NCBI RefSeq assembly: GCF_000237925.1
Contig: NC_031502.1
Location: 45,582,215-45,646,214, forward strand
Length of the DNA stretch: 64,000 bases
Direction: 5' to 3'
Source of the DNA: Schistosoma mansoni
Taxonomy: Eukaryota; Platyhelminthes; Trematoda; Strigeidida; Schistosomatidae
Shown piece after piece: positions 12,476 through 23,804 of the stretch. The position numbers and the translations under genes were made by a program. Below the pieces are notes generated by a model. The model saw nothing but the letters and a program-made list of their open reading frames with translations, ran no database searches and was not told the origin of the DNA. The first letter of the stretch is position 1, and each line of letters opens with the position of its first letter.

Positions 12476-12599
12476 TCCAGCTTGGGCTCAATAGTTGCCA
12501 TATGGTATTAATTCATCTGATCGTAATCTATTTTCCTCACTTGAATTTTTCGATAAAATTTTCAGAAAATAGGTTATTCACATTGTAATATTTATCAAT

Positions 12600-14060
12600 A
12601 ACTGCCTCACATTGTTAGGCTATAAAAACTAAAGTCCGACAAAAAACATTTTGCAAAACTATTTCACTACTAAACACTATTGACAACATTCTTTAAGCCA
12701 CCTTGTTTTACATCTTTCTAAAAATCATTAGTTGATTGGCAATCTTTATTTGTTAAACTTAATTTGATTTTAATGTTGTAATAATATCAGCTCATAACTG
12801 AGGTAATTTTATAGTCTTTAAGAAATATTGAGGTCAATTTCGCAATAGTTTGCAAATCTAGTCATTTCATTGTTTGTCATCATTGACATTTGTTTTTAAT
12901 AATATCTGTCTAAACTTTATGTCCAATATAGTTTGTTTCACGTTGTGCTTTATTATACCTCTTGGTATTATTTCCCAATTTTGTTAAGTTTGGTCATTAT
13001 TCGTTAGATAAACATAACGAAAACTTGATTGATGACCAGTCTGTACTAAATGTACTAGGATAATATGTTCGAAAGTTTGGAGGAATTTCACTTTCTTATT
13101 ATACTATAAATAACTTGATAAAAACAAGACTTACAGCCGATTTACAAATGAAAAACAATCTTTGACATTACTTTGTAAATTATTCGTCTTTGAGTTAGTA
13201 ATTCATACATTAAATGGAAATATTGGAGACAAATTTGTTTTACTTTATAATATAAAAACATAGATTTGCCTATTATATGAAATAAATTTTAGTGTGAATG
13301 ACGAATTTCATGTATGTATTCACAAATAATGAAAAGACATTTTAAACATTATGAGCCATGTTTTTCACAATAAGTTTTTTATTGAAACAGCATATATAGG
13401 TGAACAATACTGTTTTCAGTTGGACTCAAACCAGACTCTACTCTGATATAGTGAAAATTCTCATCTTGACATTTAATAAAAAGAACGAGTAATGGGGAGG
13501 AATATTTTTTTCTAAATTTGTTTTTCATAATGGCTCATTCGTGTCCACGATGAAAGGCGTTCACTTACTTGTTGGCTCACCTGTCTGGTTGTTCCCCCCC
13601 CCAATATAGCTTTCTCCACAGGAGCAGCCGAATTTGTAGATACACATGGATATGAAAAAAATCAGATAACTTATCCTTTACTTGATGAATTTTTGAAATA
13701 AATGTATTTCTTTATTAAAACATATGTCAGATTCAACAACAAACTACTATTGTATGCTTTTGAAATTACGTGAACTTTTGCTTTTGTGTCATATTAGAAA
13801 AAGAAAGAAAAAACCAACTTGAAAAAATGTTATTTACTTGGTTCCTGAAGAAAACTTTCTAGTGATATTTCTACACAGGTCTTTAGAGAATCAAAATGGT
13901 GTTCTGTAAGATTTTATCTAAGTTGTGAACATTCAAAGGTTGATACAACCACAAACAACTTCAAATTTTTAATAAAATTCTATATTGTTTATGTTGATGT
14001 AATATAAATAAAATACTTTATAACAGCAGATTCTATGATACAATAATAATGAATTACTCT
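12600..14060. other. AT-rich stretch with one short repeat copy
   Basis: Only the unnamed dispersed repeat (copy 3 of 3, about 13380-13470, GAACAATACTGTTTTCAG) was noticed, plus a C8 run near 13598. No gene was seen. Confidence 0.4.
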
Positions 14061-14081
14061 ACACTCTAGAAATCATAGAAG

Positions 14082-14198
14082 CGTTGTTTAGCGAGTTAGT
14101 TTTTTATGGGTTGGGGTCGCTAACCCCAGGCCCAACCGTCCTCTTTTATCCGGGCTTGGAAGTGGCAGTAGCCGCCGGAGGGGCTACAGGCGGAGTTA
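14082..14198 (-). mobile_element. SR2 LINE 5' leader fragment with target-site duplication
   Basis: The reverse complement begins CTAACTCCGCCTGTAGCC and ends near CTAAACAACGCT. It matches only the first ~115 bases of the SR2 leader seen at 37253-37385 and 44198-44325. It includes the hairpin-forming GGGGTTAGCGACCCC. The 13-base direct repeat GAAATCATAGAAG flanks it at 14069-14081 and, after the inserted LTR, at 14689-14701. That looks like a true target-site duplication around a leader-only insertion. Confidence 0.7.
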
Positions 14199-14203
14199 GA
14201 AAT

Positions 14204-14688
14204 TGTTATATCCCCTGGTGAATTATGAATGGTAACTCTGAGGACTAGTTATGGACCAATGTAATATGTACATTTCCTATTGTATAATTGTTGTATCATT
14301 AGCTTTATTTTGACCTTTGACCTATTATCATACGATTCTTGAGTTATCATCAGTTTATTGATTACTTTCCCCCTATTAACAGCCACATTTGGCCAATTAT
14401 TGTACAAAAGTTATTTTCTATTTTTTTGGTACGATGTGGTCTGTTTGGTTTGTATATAAACCCAGTATGCTTGTGAATAATGATTCATATTGCCGAGGCT
14501 ATTATTGGTGTTCTGGACTTAACTGGCTGGGCTAGGCAGAAAGCAGGGTCGATACGCACTCAAGACTGCTCTTACGATTTTATGTATCATTGCTCCGATC
14601 CATAATTCGCTCTCCTACCTGATTGGGCGGTCATATCACTACATATATCAACTGGGCAAGAACGCACGCGCAATTACAAGATATAACA
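14204..14688 (+). mobile_element. Solo LTR (TGTTATATC family)
   Basis: The 485-base unit begins TGTTATATC and ends GATATAACA, an inverted-repeat pair with TG...CA ends. It is flanked by the 5-base duplication GAAAT (14199-14203 and 14689-14693). A TATATAAAC promoter-like box lies near 14452. It shares long blocks with the LTR at 26704-27287. No internal coding sequence is attached, so it is a solo LTR fossil. Confidence 0.82.
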
Positions 14689-15053
14689 GAAATCATAGAA
14701 GGGAGAATAAAATTTACTCCAGTTAACATTAATGAGCATACAGATCAAAACAGTAGTACTTGAAGTTTTTTCCAAAAATGTAACTAAGTTGAATTTTTAT
14801 CTTAATGTTTATATTAAAGAGTGCATTTGATTTATATGCGAGCAGAATGGCTTTAAACTAACGTTAATTATACTTTAATACGTCTTGAAGAAGAATTATA
14901 GTTCCTCCACTATCTGAACTTAATTTATCAAATATTCAATGTGAGACAACTTTATATTATCCTGGTCACCAGTAGGTCTTATTAAAGACGCTGAGTGAGA
15001 GACTTTTTTAAAAGCACTATAATATCAAAGTATTTATTTTCTAATCAATTCAC

Positions 15054-15494
15054 TTGGTGGTCTAGCTTCAATTGACTCATGATTTCAACTATATATAAAA
15101 AATTACCAAAAAATCTCCACAAACAACCCACTTATCATATACTCACTAGTGACTGGCTCCATGAGGTATTTCCTGGAGTTCTAGTGAGAAGCAGTAACCA
15201 ATGGAGTTCAACCAGGCCTGTTGGGAGATATCAACTCACTGAAGACATTGGTGAAATGGTTGCTCAAATTCGTGGGTTGGTTGAAGTTAGACACCGTTGG
15301 ATGCCGGCTCATTGGTCTATCGGTTAAGTGCTCGCTCGCGAGACTGGTAGGTCCTGGGTTCTAATCTTGCGAGGAGGGATCGTGGATGCGCACTTCTGAG
15401 GAGTCCCACAATAGGACGGAACGGCCTTCCAGTGCTTCCAAGTTTTTCATGGTGGTCTAGCTTCAACTGACTCATGATTTCAACTATATATAAA
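15054..15494 (+). repeat. tRNA-headed SINE with hammerhead-like segment, copy b
   Basis: The tRNA-like part at about 15301-15370 has an A-box-like TGGTCTATCGGTTAA and a B-box-like GGGTTCTAATC. Directly after it comes a hammerhead-like segment: CACTT, CTGAGGA, GTCC...GGAC, GGAA (consensus GAAA), ending near CCAGTG at 15430-15435. The terminal block GGTGGTCTAGCTTCAA...CTCATGATTTCAACTATATA occurs at both 15056-15096 and 15451-15491 in the same direction. This may be a remnant of a tandem unit. Short open frames inside are chance. Confidence 0.7.
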
Positions 15495-15622
15495 TAATTC
15501 ACTATTAGACAGGCTATAAATAGATGTCCGTAAAAGTTTATCATAAGCATTTTTTAACATTTCAACACTGAAAACATTTAAATGACTAACAACGGATTTC
15601 TTCACATTGTTACTGACAGATC

Positions 15623-15624
<2 letters not shown>

Positions 15625-15658
<34 letters not shown>
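15625..15658. repeat. (TA)n microsatellite
   Basis: An uninterrupted TA dinucleotide run of about 34 bases. Confidence 0.95.
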
Positions 15659-15661
<3 letters not shown>

Positions 15662-16134
15662 GTAGCATACCTGTTAGTCAGCCAACAGTAAATACATTAT
15701 TCATCTGCCCAACTTGAAATATTTTATATGAAAGTATTTGCCTCTTTATAATAGATTTACTAGTGTAATATATATGATTGACTAGCTCCAGATATATCAA
15801 CGATTTCCCTAGTTTCTTAGTTATACCTACCTTTTACATTATCACATGATACACTTTGTATATGATTAATGTGTTACTATTTATTTCATGTCACGTCATT
15901 ATATGGTAATGTTAAACTTAGATTTTATTCTAAACTACAGAAAATCAATTAGATCAGTTTTGTTTTATGAGACAAGATAAAATGATTTGGTACCATATTA
16001 TACTGGAAATATAAAAGTGAACAAAGGTTTGTTTAACAGACGGTTGAGAACATGCTGTAAATGCATTACAATAAAGATGAAAGTTTAAGTGAAAACTATA
16101 AGTGATAAATATTGTTTAACTTTATCCATTAGTG

Positions 16135-16432
16135 AACACCCACGATCCCACAGACAGGTTTGGAAACTAGGACCCTCAGCCTTGAACAAAGGCTTATCCT
16201 CTAGACCACTAAGCCGGGATCCAATGATGACTAGCTTCCAAAGTTAATTCTTGGAGTTCTAGTGAAACGCCGTGATCAGTGGAGATCAATCGTTTCGGGT
16301 GTAAGGCGGTTAACCACCGAAAACAATGAAAGATGGTTGTGCAACACCGTGGATTGGTTGAAGTTGGAACGGCCATCCAGTGCTTCCATCTTTTCAATAG
16401 TGGTCTGACATTGACCTAATCATGATCTCAAC
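16135..16432. repeat. tRNA-headed SINE, copy c, rearranged
   Basis: 16138-16222 is the tRNA-like part in minus orientation (TCTAGACCACTAAGCCGGGA). 16225-16432 is the rest in plus orientation (CTTGGAGTTCTAGTGAAACG, then GGAACGGCCATCCAGTGCTT and a tail ending near CATGATCTCAAC). The two halves therefore sit in opposite directions, so an internal inversion or two adjacent insertions occurred. Confidence 0.6.
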
Positions 16433-16491
16433 AAAAAAAGTAAAAAGACTCAACTATCTTCGCAGCCCTATACCGATATTTATCCAATAAT

Positions 16492-16700
16492 ATATAAGCA
16501 AGTGTGATGTCTACTACTTATACGAACTGATATAAATAGTGTGTAGCAGAAACTGGAAGTAGGATACTTACTGACAGTAGAGAAAAGTGAGGAGTAAGAA
16601 GGGAAGAAAGAAGTAGTCGCAGTAGCATCAGGATTGGAAGAATGATAGGGTTTGCAAGAGACAATTTGAGGAAAATGTGCAAGTTCTGTATCCAATGTAC
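16492..16700 (+). repeat. Palindrome-headed ~240 bp repeat, copy 2 of 4
   Basis: Head TCTACTACTTATACG...ATAAATAGTGTGTAGCAG, then a purine-rich body as in the copy at 5280. More diverged than the others. Confidence 0.4.
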
Positions 16701-16759
16701 TGTTTTAGTATTTTACAAATTCAGTGTGCGATTCATCATAAAACAACCCAAGGTTCAAC

Positions 16760-19615
16760 CTAGAGCTATAGAGTTTCAGTTTAAACACTGCCCTCAGAGT
16801 TGAAGGAAGAATTGTAACGCCTCAGGATGAAAGCCGAGATTCTTCGGAAGTCATGGGGTTGATGCCTCATCTAACAACCAGAGCAACAATTTTTATAGGC
16901 TCACGGAACATCCGGACAATATGAGAGATCGGGAAGACCAGTCATATAGTAACGGAAATGAGGAGATACAAATTGGCAGTACTTGGAATCAGTGAAACCC
17001 ATTGGACCCAAGCTGGACAGCAAAGGCTAGATACAAGAGAGATGCTTCGATGAACCGGTTATGAAGAGAAAAATTCTCTACACACTTAGGCAGTTGCTCC
17101 AATGCTGTACAGAGAAGTACGAATCTCACAGATTTAGAATCATCCATGCATCATTCAAATCAAAGAAGGAGGGAATCATAATGAATGTTATCAAGTGTCA
17201 TGCACCCACAAATGATAACAAAGAAGACGATAATGACCAGTTTCACGAGTAGCTGAAATCTATCATACAGAGGTCTGTCGAGAAACGAACTAATCATCCT
17301 GATGTCAGATATAAACGTCAAAGTCGGAATGGATAACACTGGGTATGAAGATGTGATGAGACGACATAAACTGACTGGGATGTTGTAAGAGAATGACGTG
17401 GGATTCGCAAATTCATGTGCACTCGACAAAATGGTTATAGGTGGTACAATATTCTCACACAAATGTATACACGAAGCTACATGTGTCTCACTAGATCACA
17501 CTACACAAAACCAGGTCGATCATATTTGCATCAGTAAAACGTTCAGAAGGTGAATGGAAGACGTGAGAAGAAGGAGAGGAGCTGACATAAATTCAGATAA
17601 CCATCTACTTGTTGGTCGCCAGCACGAACGTGAAACTAAAGAAACACTGGACAACTGGACAAACAGCATTGCAAAGATTCAATACAGCCCTCCTTCGAAA
17701 TACTGAAAAACTCAATCAATTCAAAATAACTCTCAACAACAGGTTCCAAGTCTTACAAGATCTAGTGGAGTAAGAGGAAGCCACTATGGAGCTCAAATTG
17801 AAAGGGATCAAAGAAGCACTAATTTCAACGTGTCAGGAGTTTCTTGGTCGCAACAAGCATCATCATATGAAACGGATCTCTGTCGAAATCATTTGCAAGA
17901 TCTAACACCGGAAGAACAAGAAGACATCAATAAACAAATGTTGAACAATAGCAGAGACAGTCAAACTGACAATGCAAACTGATTATACAGAAGCAAACAA
18001 GCGATTGAGGAAGGACATTGGAGTCAACAAGCGGAAATATGTAGTAGACCAGGCAACGAAATCGGCGAATGTTGATAGAGAATGAAATATCAATTAACTA
18101 TATGACAGAAAGTAGAAACTGGTCGGGAATTGTAGTAAACCAGAGAGATTGTTCAATGATAAGGAAGGCAAGCCAATCAAGAAGAGAGGAACAGGTGTGT
18201 ACAACTGTTTGAGGAAATCTTGGATGAGCCAGTTCCATTGAATTAACCGGAAATTGAATCTTCGATTAGTGTCCTTCCTATAGATTTCACTTCACCAACG
18301 ATCCATGAAATCTGGATGGCTATATTTTGCATTTGTCTTTTCATTTCAATTATCGTACAAACGGAGTTATCCAAGGTATAATGTCTGGAGTTAGAGGAAA
18401 GATTTTTGTTCATGGTATATTTATTTGTATTTTGAAGTTAAAGTCAGAATAATAGGCAGTAAAATAATTCACGTTTCTATTGTCCCAGTGAAAGTGATTT
18501 GACACTAATATGTAAACTGTGAAATACAATTGGAGTTAGTATGAGGTGGAACTTGACAACATTTGTCCGACTGAATAAGAAGTTTTTTCTATATAATGAT
18601 ACTTGTTTGGTGTCTCAATACGTCACTTTCAATGCAACACAGCCCAGAATTAATCGTACCAACTATTTAATTTCATGTGATCATCACTGTCAAAGTAAAC
18701 TCCTTACTTTCCTTTATTCTTTTTCATCTCATGGTTTACAGGATTGTAAATAACTGAACATTTCTCTGGAAGCACGGAACACAACAGACAGCTTGCATGC
18801 AACTATACGATTTGAACTTCGCAGATCATCTAACTCTTCTATCACATACACACGAACAAATGCAGGTGAATACAACCAGTTCAGCAGAAGCCTCTGCATC
18901 AATAGGTCTTAACATACACAAAGGAGAAATCAAGATTCCTAAATAGATCACGAAGAACACCAATCCAAACACACTTGATGGACAGACTCTGGAAGAGGTG
19001 GAAAGATTTATGTACCTGTGGAGTATAATTGATAAGCAAAAGAGATCTGATGCAGATGTGAAGTCACATATTGATAAAGTAAGGGTGGCATTCTTACAAT
19101 TGAAAAACATATGGAACTCTCAAAACAACTCTCAACCAACATCAAAGTCACAATCTTCAATACGGACGTGATAACAGTTCTAATTTACCGAGCTGAAGCT
19201 TTGAGAACTACCCCAATCATCATCAAAATGTACAAGTATTTATACACAATTGTCTACGTAGGATACTGAATGTCCATGGGTCGGGTGTCATCAGCAACAG
19301 CTTACTATGGGAGAAAACAAATCAGCTTCCATCTGAAGAGGAAATGAGGAAAAGAAGATGGAAGTGGACAGGACATACATTGTGGAAATCATCAAACTGC
19401 ATCACGAGGCAAGCACTATCTTGGAATCGTGAAGGAGAGCTGAAAAGAGGAAGGTCAAACTACATATTACACTGGCGAAAATAGGCAGATTTCAAAAGGA
19501 TGAATAGTAGTTGGAAACAAGAGGAAAGGACTGTACAGGACAGATCTCGATGGGGAATGCTGGTTGGCGGTCTATGCCTCTCCATGAGACGTAATAGGAG
19601 TAAATAAGTATGTAG
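16760..19615 (+). mobile_element. SR2-type LINE, rearranged copy A
   Basis: From about 16790 the sequence follows the SR2 start (TGAAAGCCGAGATTCTTCGG), then the endonuclease region. Visible blocks are EGIIMNVIKCHAPTND at 17170-17215, the DHTTQNQVDHICISKTFRR-like block at 17490-17550, and ADINSDNHLL near 17585. The linker follows to PTIHEIWMAI near 18295-18325. The reverse transcriptase core is then missing and replaced by the 335 bp unit and ~90 further bases. LINE sequence resumes near 18770 (LNFADHLTLLSHTHEQMQ, the FADD catalytic box changed to FADH). It ends with the C-terminal block near 19330-19600. Many stops interrupt the frame, so it cannot be active. Confidence 0.85.
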
Positions 19616-19907
19616 TAGACTTTAATACTTTGGTTAATATGCCAAAAAGCAAAACTCAATTTAACGTAAATATGAGATTCGCTTTTTGTCTGACACTTAA
19701 AATGGGCTGTAATGTAATTACCAATCTCTGTTTTAAGTTCAACTATTTCCGGTTATATTCTGTAATTCAGAAAGATGCATAAGTTTAAGAATAGAAATGT
19801 TAGTTTGAAGTATTTTTCATGTCATACTTATGTTCTGTGGTTTGTTCACAATCTTGAATGGCTATTTAAGTGTAATTCTATTCTTTGCGACAATTTATTG
19901 ACCTTGA
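17446..19907 (+). repeat. Duplicated block, copy A (partner 44331-46783)
   Basis: The whole block, including the internal 335 bp unit and about 290 bases beyond the LINE 3' end, is nearly identical to 44331-46783 at a constant offset. Only scattered substitutions were noticed. Because it carries non-LINE flank, it was copied as a unit rather than inserted twice independently. Confidence 0.85.
18337..18670 (+). repeat. Unnamed ~335 bp unit, copy 2 of 3
   Basis: Inserted in place of the LINE reverse transcriptase core. Begins ATTTGTCTTTTCATTTCAA and ends near CAACTATTTAATTT. See 11718-12075 and 45213-45546. Confidence 0.6.
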
Positions 19908-19909
19908 AG

Positions 19910-20700
19910 TTATAAATTTCACAGCAGGTTTACTACAGGCATTAATATTAGATAGTGCAAAATTTGAGCAGAATAGAAAAAGTAAGAATCTAGTGGTCCA
20001 ATATCTTCACCCAAACGTGTTCGTGATTTATTTTAAGGAGTTATGATAATGAGTTCCAAAATTACTTACCATAATTTGCGAATCTTTTCTACATGTCGAG
20101 CTACTTAATTGAAGATATTAATCTAGATTACTTGGCTAGTACATGTACATTATAAAGAATTTGACTTGATGCTATCATACCTGCTTTCTTCGGTCAAATG
20201 TTTTGATAATTGCAATCCTGTCTAGAAGATATTCCTGAATATGAAATGTAGTTGGCATCATGTATATGAAAATTGAATATGATGCTCGATATTTAGATTT
20301 TATTTTTGTTGCATGTTGTGTTACCTTTAGAAAATAAATTACAACTTAGCGTATGTTTTGGTGACTTCAGTTTTGAGCCTAATTTTGCGTATATTTATGT
20401 CTTGTTACTTCAGAGTTGTAAAGTTATTTACTCACTGAATGTCATGTTATGAATTAAATTTATTAAGGATATTGAGATCAGTTTTTAGTTTTCATGAGCC
20501 TGGTCACTTTTCACCCCCATTTAAACAATCGTTCACAGATCTACAAATACAGTTAATATCTCATTTTGAAACTATTTCGTTGAAAAGGGATATAAGTTTA
20601 GATGTGTTTTATCCACAATCTAAAAAAACTTTTACAGACGGTGAAATAAGTGCAAATAGTCCCAAAACAAAATAAAGTTACATACAATTTTCCTCATTTA
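19910..20700. other. Unassigned AT-rich stretch
   Basis: Contains a 78-codon plus-strand open frame at 20439-20675 (FHEPGHFSPPFKQSFTDL...). It is protein-like in composition but has no recognised domain or clear splice context. It could be an exon or chance. Confidence 0.25.
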
Positions 20701-20704
20701 TAAA

Positions 20705-21596
20705 CTTGAATAAAGAAAGAACAAATATTGTAGGAGAATAACATGAATTCGTTTATTTTATGGATTCTACTCAAATACTTAAAACCCGAAAACATAGTAA
20801 TAACCAATAAAACGAAACAAGTGTACATACTTTGTCTAGAAAAGATTAAGTTGATGTGTGGAGACAAAATGATATTAAGAGATAAAATTATGGAAGATTT
20901 AATGCTCTTCAAACGTTCAATTATTTATAGATTTACCAGTTCATACATACGTTCCAAACACGTAAATCAGGGGAACGGAAAGGAGTGTTTGTGTTCGCGT
21001 TTCCGAACAAAGTTAAGACTAAACGAATAGAAGATTTTCAACAGTGCAACTACCTGATATTGGACATGTTATTGAAGTTTCAAAATCCTCCAAAATATTC
21101 AATTAACGAAAGAATCCACAAATGTTACGCTTCACAGAAGCTGTGGCAATAAAAAGATTAAAACCAACTTATGCATCTAGAAAGCATACCCTGGTGACCT
21201 GATTTTCGTGTGACCATAAGGCAAGACGTTTTTTTTCACAAACTTTAACCACAATTTCTAAGATCCTAATTCTTGCTTCTGAGCTTTACACAGCTAGTCT
21301 ATGTTACATAATCTATCTTCGATTTTGGGAAACAATATCTGTTTTCATACTTTTTTAGAATATTCACTATCTAACTTAACTAATGTGAACGTTTGATGAG
21401 TATTAAATCTTCCATAATTTTATCTCTTAATATTATTTTGTCTCCACACATCAACTTAATCTTTTCTAGACAAAGTATGTACACTTGTTTCGTTTTATTG
21501 ATAATTACTATGGTTTTGGGTTTTAAGTATTTGAGTAGAATCCATAACATAAACGAATTCATGTTATTCTCCTACGATGTTTGTCTTTTTATTCAG
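20705..21596. mobile_element. Penelope-like fragment with inverted partial copy of itself
   Basis: Arms 20705-20919 (plus) and 21386-21596 (minus) are about 95% identical in inverted orientation. Each encodes KTKQVYILCLEKIKLMCGDK then LRDKIMEDL, which resembles the pre-endonuclease segment of Penelope-like proteins. Between them, about 21063-21190 in another frame reads GHVIEVSKSSKI and LRFTEAVAIKRLKPT. That fits the end of the GIY-YIG domain. Penelope elements are known for inverted or partial terminal copies, so this arrangement suits the family. Frames are broken. Confidence 0.65.
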
Positions 21597-21609
21597 GTAA
21601 AGTTAGTTA

Positions 21610-22230
21610 TTAAAGTACAAATGACTGTTATGTTTTATCAGTCTTAGTCAGAAGTTTCTATTTTTGTCTATAGATTTTCATGAGGTGTATTCATCGTATG
21701 TTAAATTTATCAGCTTTCGCAGAAGTGAGCAAAAATGCTAACAGATGGAGCAGGTAATTACTGACTAGCTCTTTTCTCCCTTCTTCACCTAAAGATTAAG
21801 ATTATTTCATGTGTGAATGGACTTGTATAATTGAAATGTCTTTATTTTAGCCTTAATAACTATAGACTAGTAGACAATCCAGTAGTTTCTGGAGTTACAC
21901 ATGTCTACACATTTAATTAAACCCACCTAATTAATCATATTAATTTATTTTTCTCTTTCTAAATAAATCCCATTTCCTAAGCAAATGAAGTCTTTACTTT
22001 TAAGCTTTGATAATTAATCTGTGTTTTACAATTTTGTTTAAATTTCTCTTAAAAACTAATGTTTCATTACTGAAATGTGAAATGCATGGCCGATAAACTG
22101 ATCTGATATTAAAGTATCTTCTAATAGATAATGTAACTCAACACTAATGATAAAGAATAAACTTGTTACATTTTTAACAATCCTGGGTAAAGATATAAAA
22201 GAACTTTCGTCTTAATTAGAGCGAATATTT
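21610..22230. other. AT-rich stretch, nothing recognised
   Basis: No gene or shared repeat was seen. Confidence 0.45.
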
Positions 22231-22234
22231 TCAC

Positions 22235-22400
22235 AGTATTTGGGCGCCGAGTTGAAAAGCTTGGATCAGATTGCCAGGCAAAACGTTGGATTTACTTCAA
22301 ATTCATTCGCTGATATTTTACAAATATATTATTCCTGTTTAATACCTGTGTAAAGATGTTCTGATTAATTATTGTACCGGTGTTCAATGCAATCTATTTC
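22235..22400 (+). mobile_element. Penelope-type terminal remnant, copy 1 of 2
   Basis: Contains AAAAGCTTGGATCAGATTGC, then CAGGCAAAACGTTGGATTTA and CTTCAAATTCATTCGCTGA. It is closely similar to 41690-41800. The block around AGGCGAAACGTTGG resembles the 3' half of the hammerhead motif of Penelope terminal repeats. The CUGAUGA half is degraded in both copies. Confidence 0.45.
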
Positions 22401-22409
22401 ATCGTTTAA

Positions 22410-23800
22410 TGTGAAAAAAGGTAAGATGCTATTTATATTATAGAATTTTAAACTAATCGGAAAATACAAATGTTTTTATGCATAGCATGTAAATTATGCT
22501 CTCGTTCAAAGGATATTCAATAATATATATCCGTTAGTTTCTGAACTACGTATACATGTATTTACACGATATTTACAATTCTGTTCTATGGAAGTGACAG
22601 TCGTCTAACAAGCGGTGACGATGATTATGAAATCCCGTAATTTTCAATAGTTTTTATGTCTTATAAACTTACAAAAGTTCACTAAATTTAAAACAACAGT
22701 TTCTAAAGGTACAATTTACAAATTTATTATCCAATAACGTATTTGTTAAAAATGAAATGTTTCTTAACTATTTTAAAACTCATTACAACAACAACAGCTA
22801 TGTAACATAGTTGTAACTAATAAAGTCAAATAACAAAAGTGTTTGTAATCCAATAAGTCGTACTAGTGAGAAGAAACTAGTAAAGCAGTTGCTGAAACAG
22901 CCTTGTTTTAATTTGTAGGTAATCCTGAAGAGGAATATTCCTGAATTGTTTCCTACAGTTTCTTAAGTAATACTGAATTAGAGGAAAAGAAACCTAATTC
23001 ATATTTTTCATATGTATTTTAAATAGAATTATGAGTGGTCAGTATTTAAGTCACACAGACCAGCGAGCCAAATAATTGCTTCTTACAAAAAATTAAATAT
23101 CATCTATCTTGTGTTTTTATCATCAGGTAGTTCAATGAGTACAATCGTAAACGTCAATTATTTAATATGCATATATATATATATATATATATATAGGTCT
23201 ACATATTTTCTCTATTGATAGATATTCTATGAATGATTTGATTGTAATTTATAGTCGTATTACTTAAATATATACTAAAACATTCTTTTCGTGACGACTT
23301 GTCAACAGTGATAGCTGCTGAATTTTTATTTCAATAAGAACAATTATACATGTGTTGGTTGGTATGAATCTTGGTAAATAATTGAAATAATTGATCATAA
23401 TACCATGCCTGTCATGTTGTTTAGCTTATTTGGCTGGAAGACCTAAATTTACCATGCTTATAAATGTTATTGAAAACCATAATTATAATAAAACAAACGC
23501 ACTCATTGATTACACTTTGTGACTATATTACACAATAATAAGCTAACATAAATATGATCATGTGTGCATTAGTGATTCAGATTCTATTTTTATAGCATTT
23601 GTGCATGTACTAGTGAAAGCAGTAACACTCTTACATACAATATGTTGAGAGTATATATATAGGATTAATCAGTTTGGTTTTGTATACTAAAAACTTTTAA
23701 AATCTTTAACGTAAACAATTAAAGTATCTCGGCAATAAATATCGACTAATTCCCTATATTCTTTTAAAATAATTAATTAATTCAAATAAACAAGTCAATC
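22410..23800. other. AT-rich stretch upstream of dynein light chain-like gene 2
   Basis: Holds an (AT)n run at about 23169-23195 and no other recognised feature. Any promoter of the gene at 23805 lies here but no clear TATA or initiator could be singled out. Confidence 0.4.
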
Positions 23801-23804
23801 TACT

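Noticed and set aside
13590-13605. C8 homopolymer, considered as an assembly join or polypurine tract
   Set aside because: No LTR boundary or repeat change occurs there.
15079-15327. 82-codon open frame and overlapping minus frames
   Set aside because: They lie in the tRNA-headed SINE and its AT flank; no protein family fits.
18826-19110. 94-codon minus-strand open frame, repeated identically at 45703-45987
   Set aside because: It is the antisense shadow of the SR2 reverse transcriptase region in the duplicated LINE block, and it repeats because the block is duplicated.
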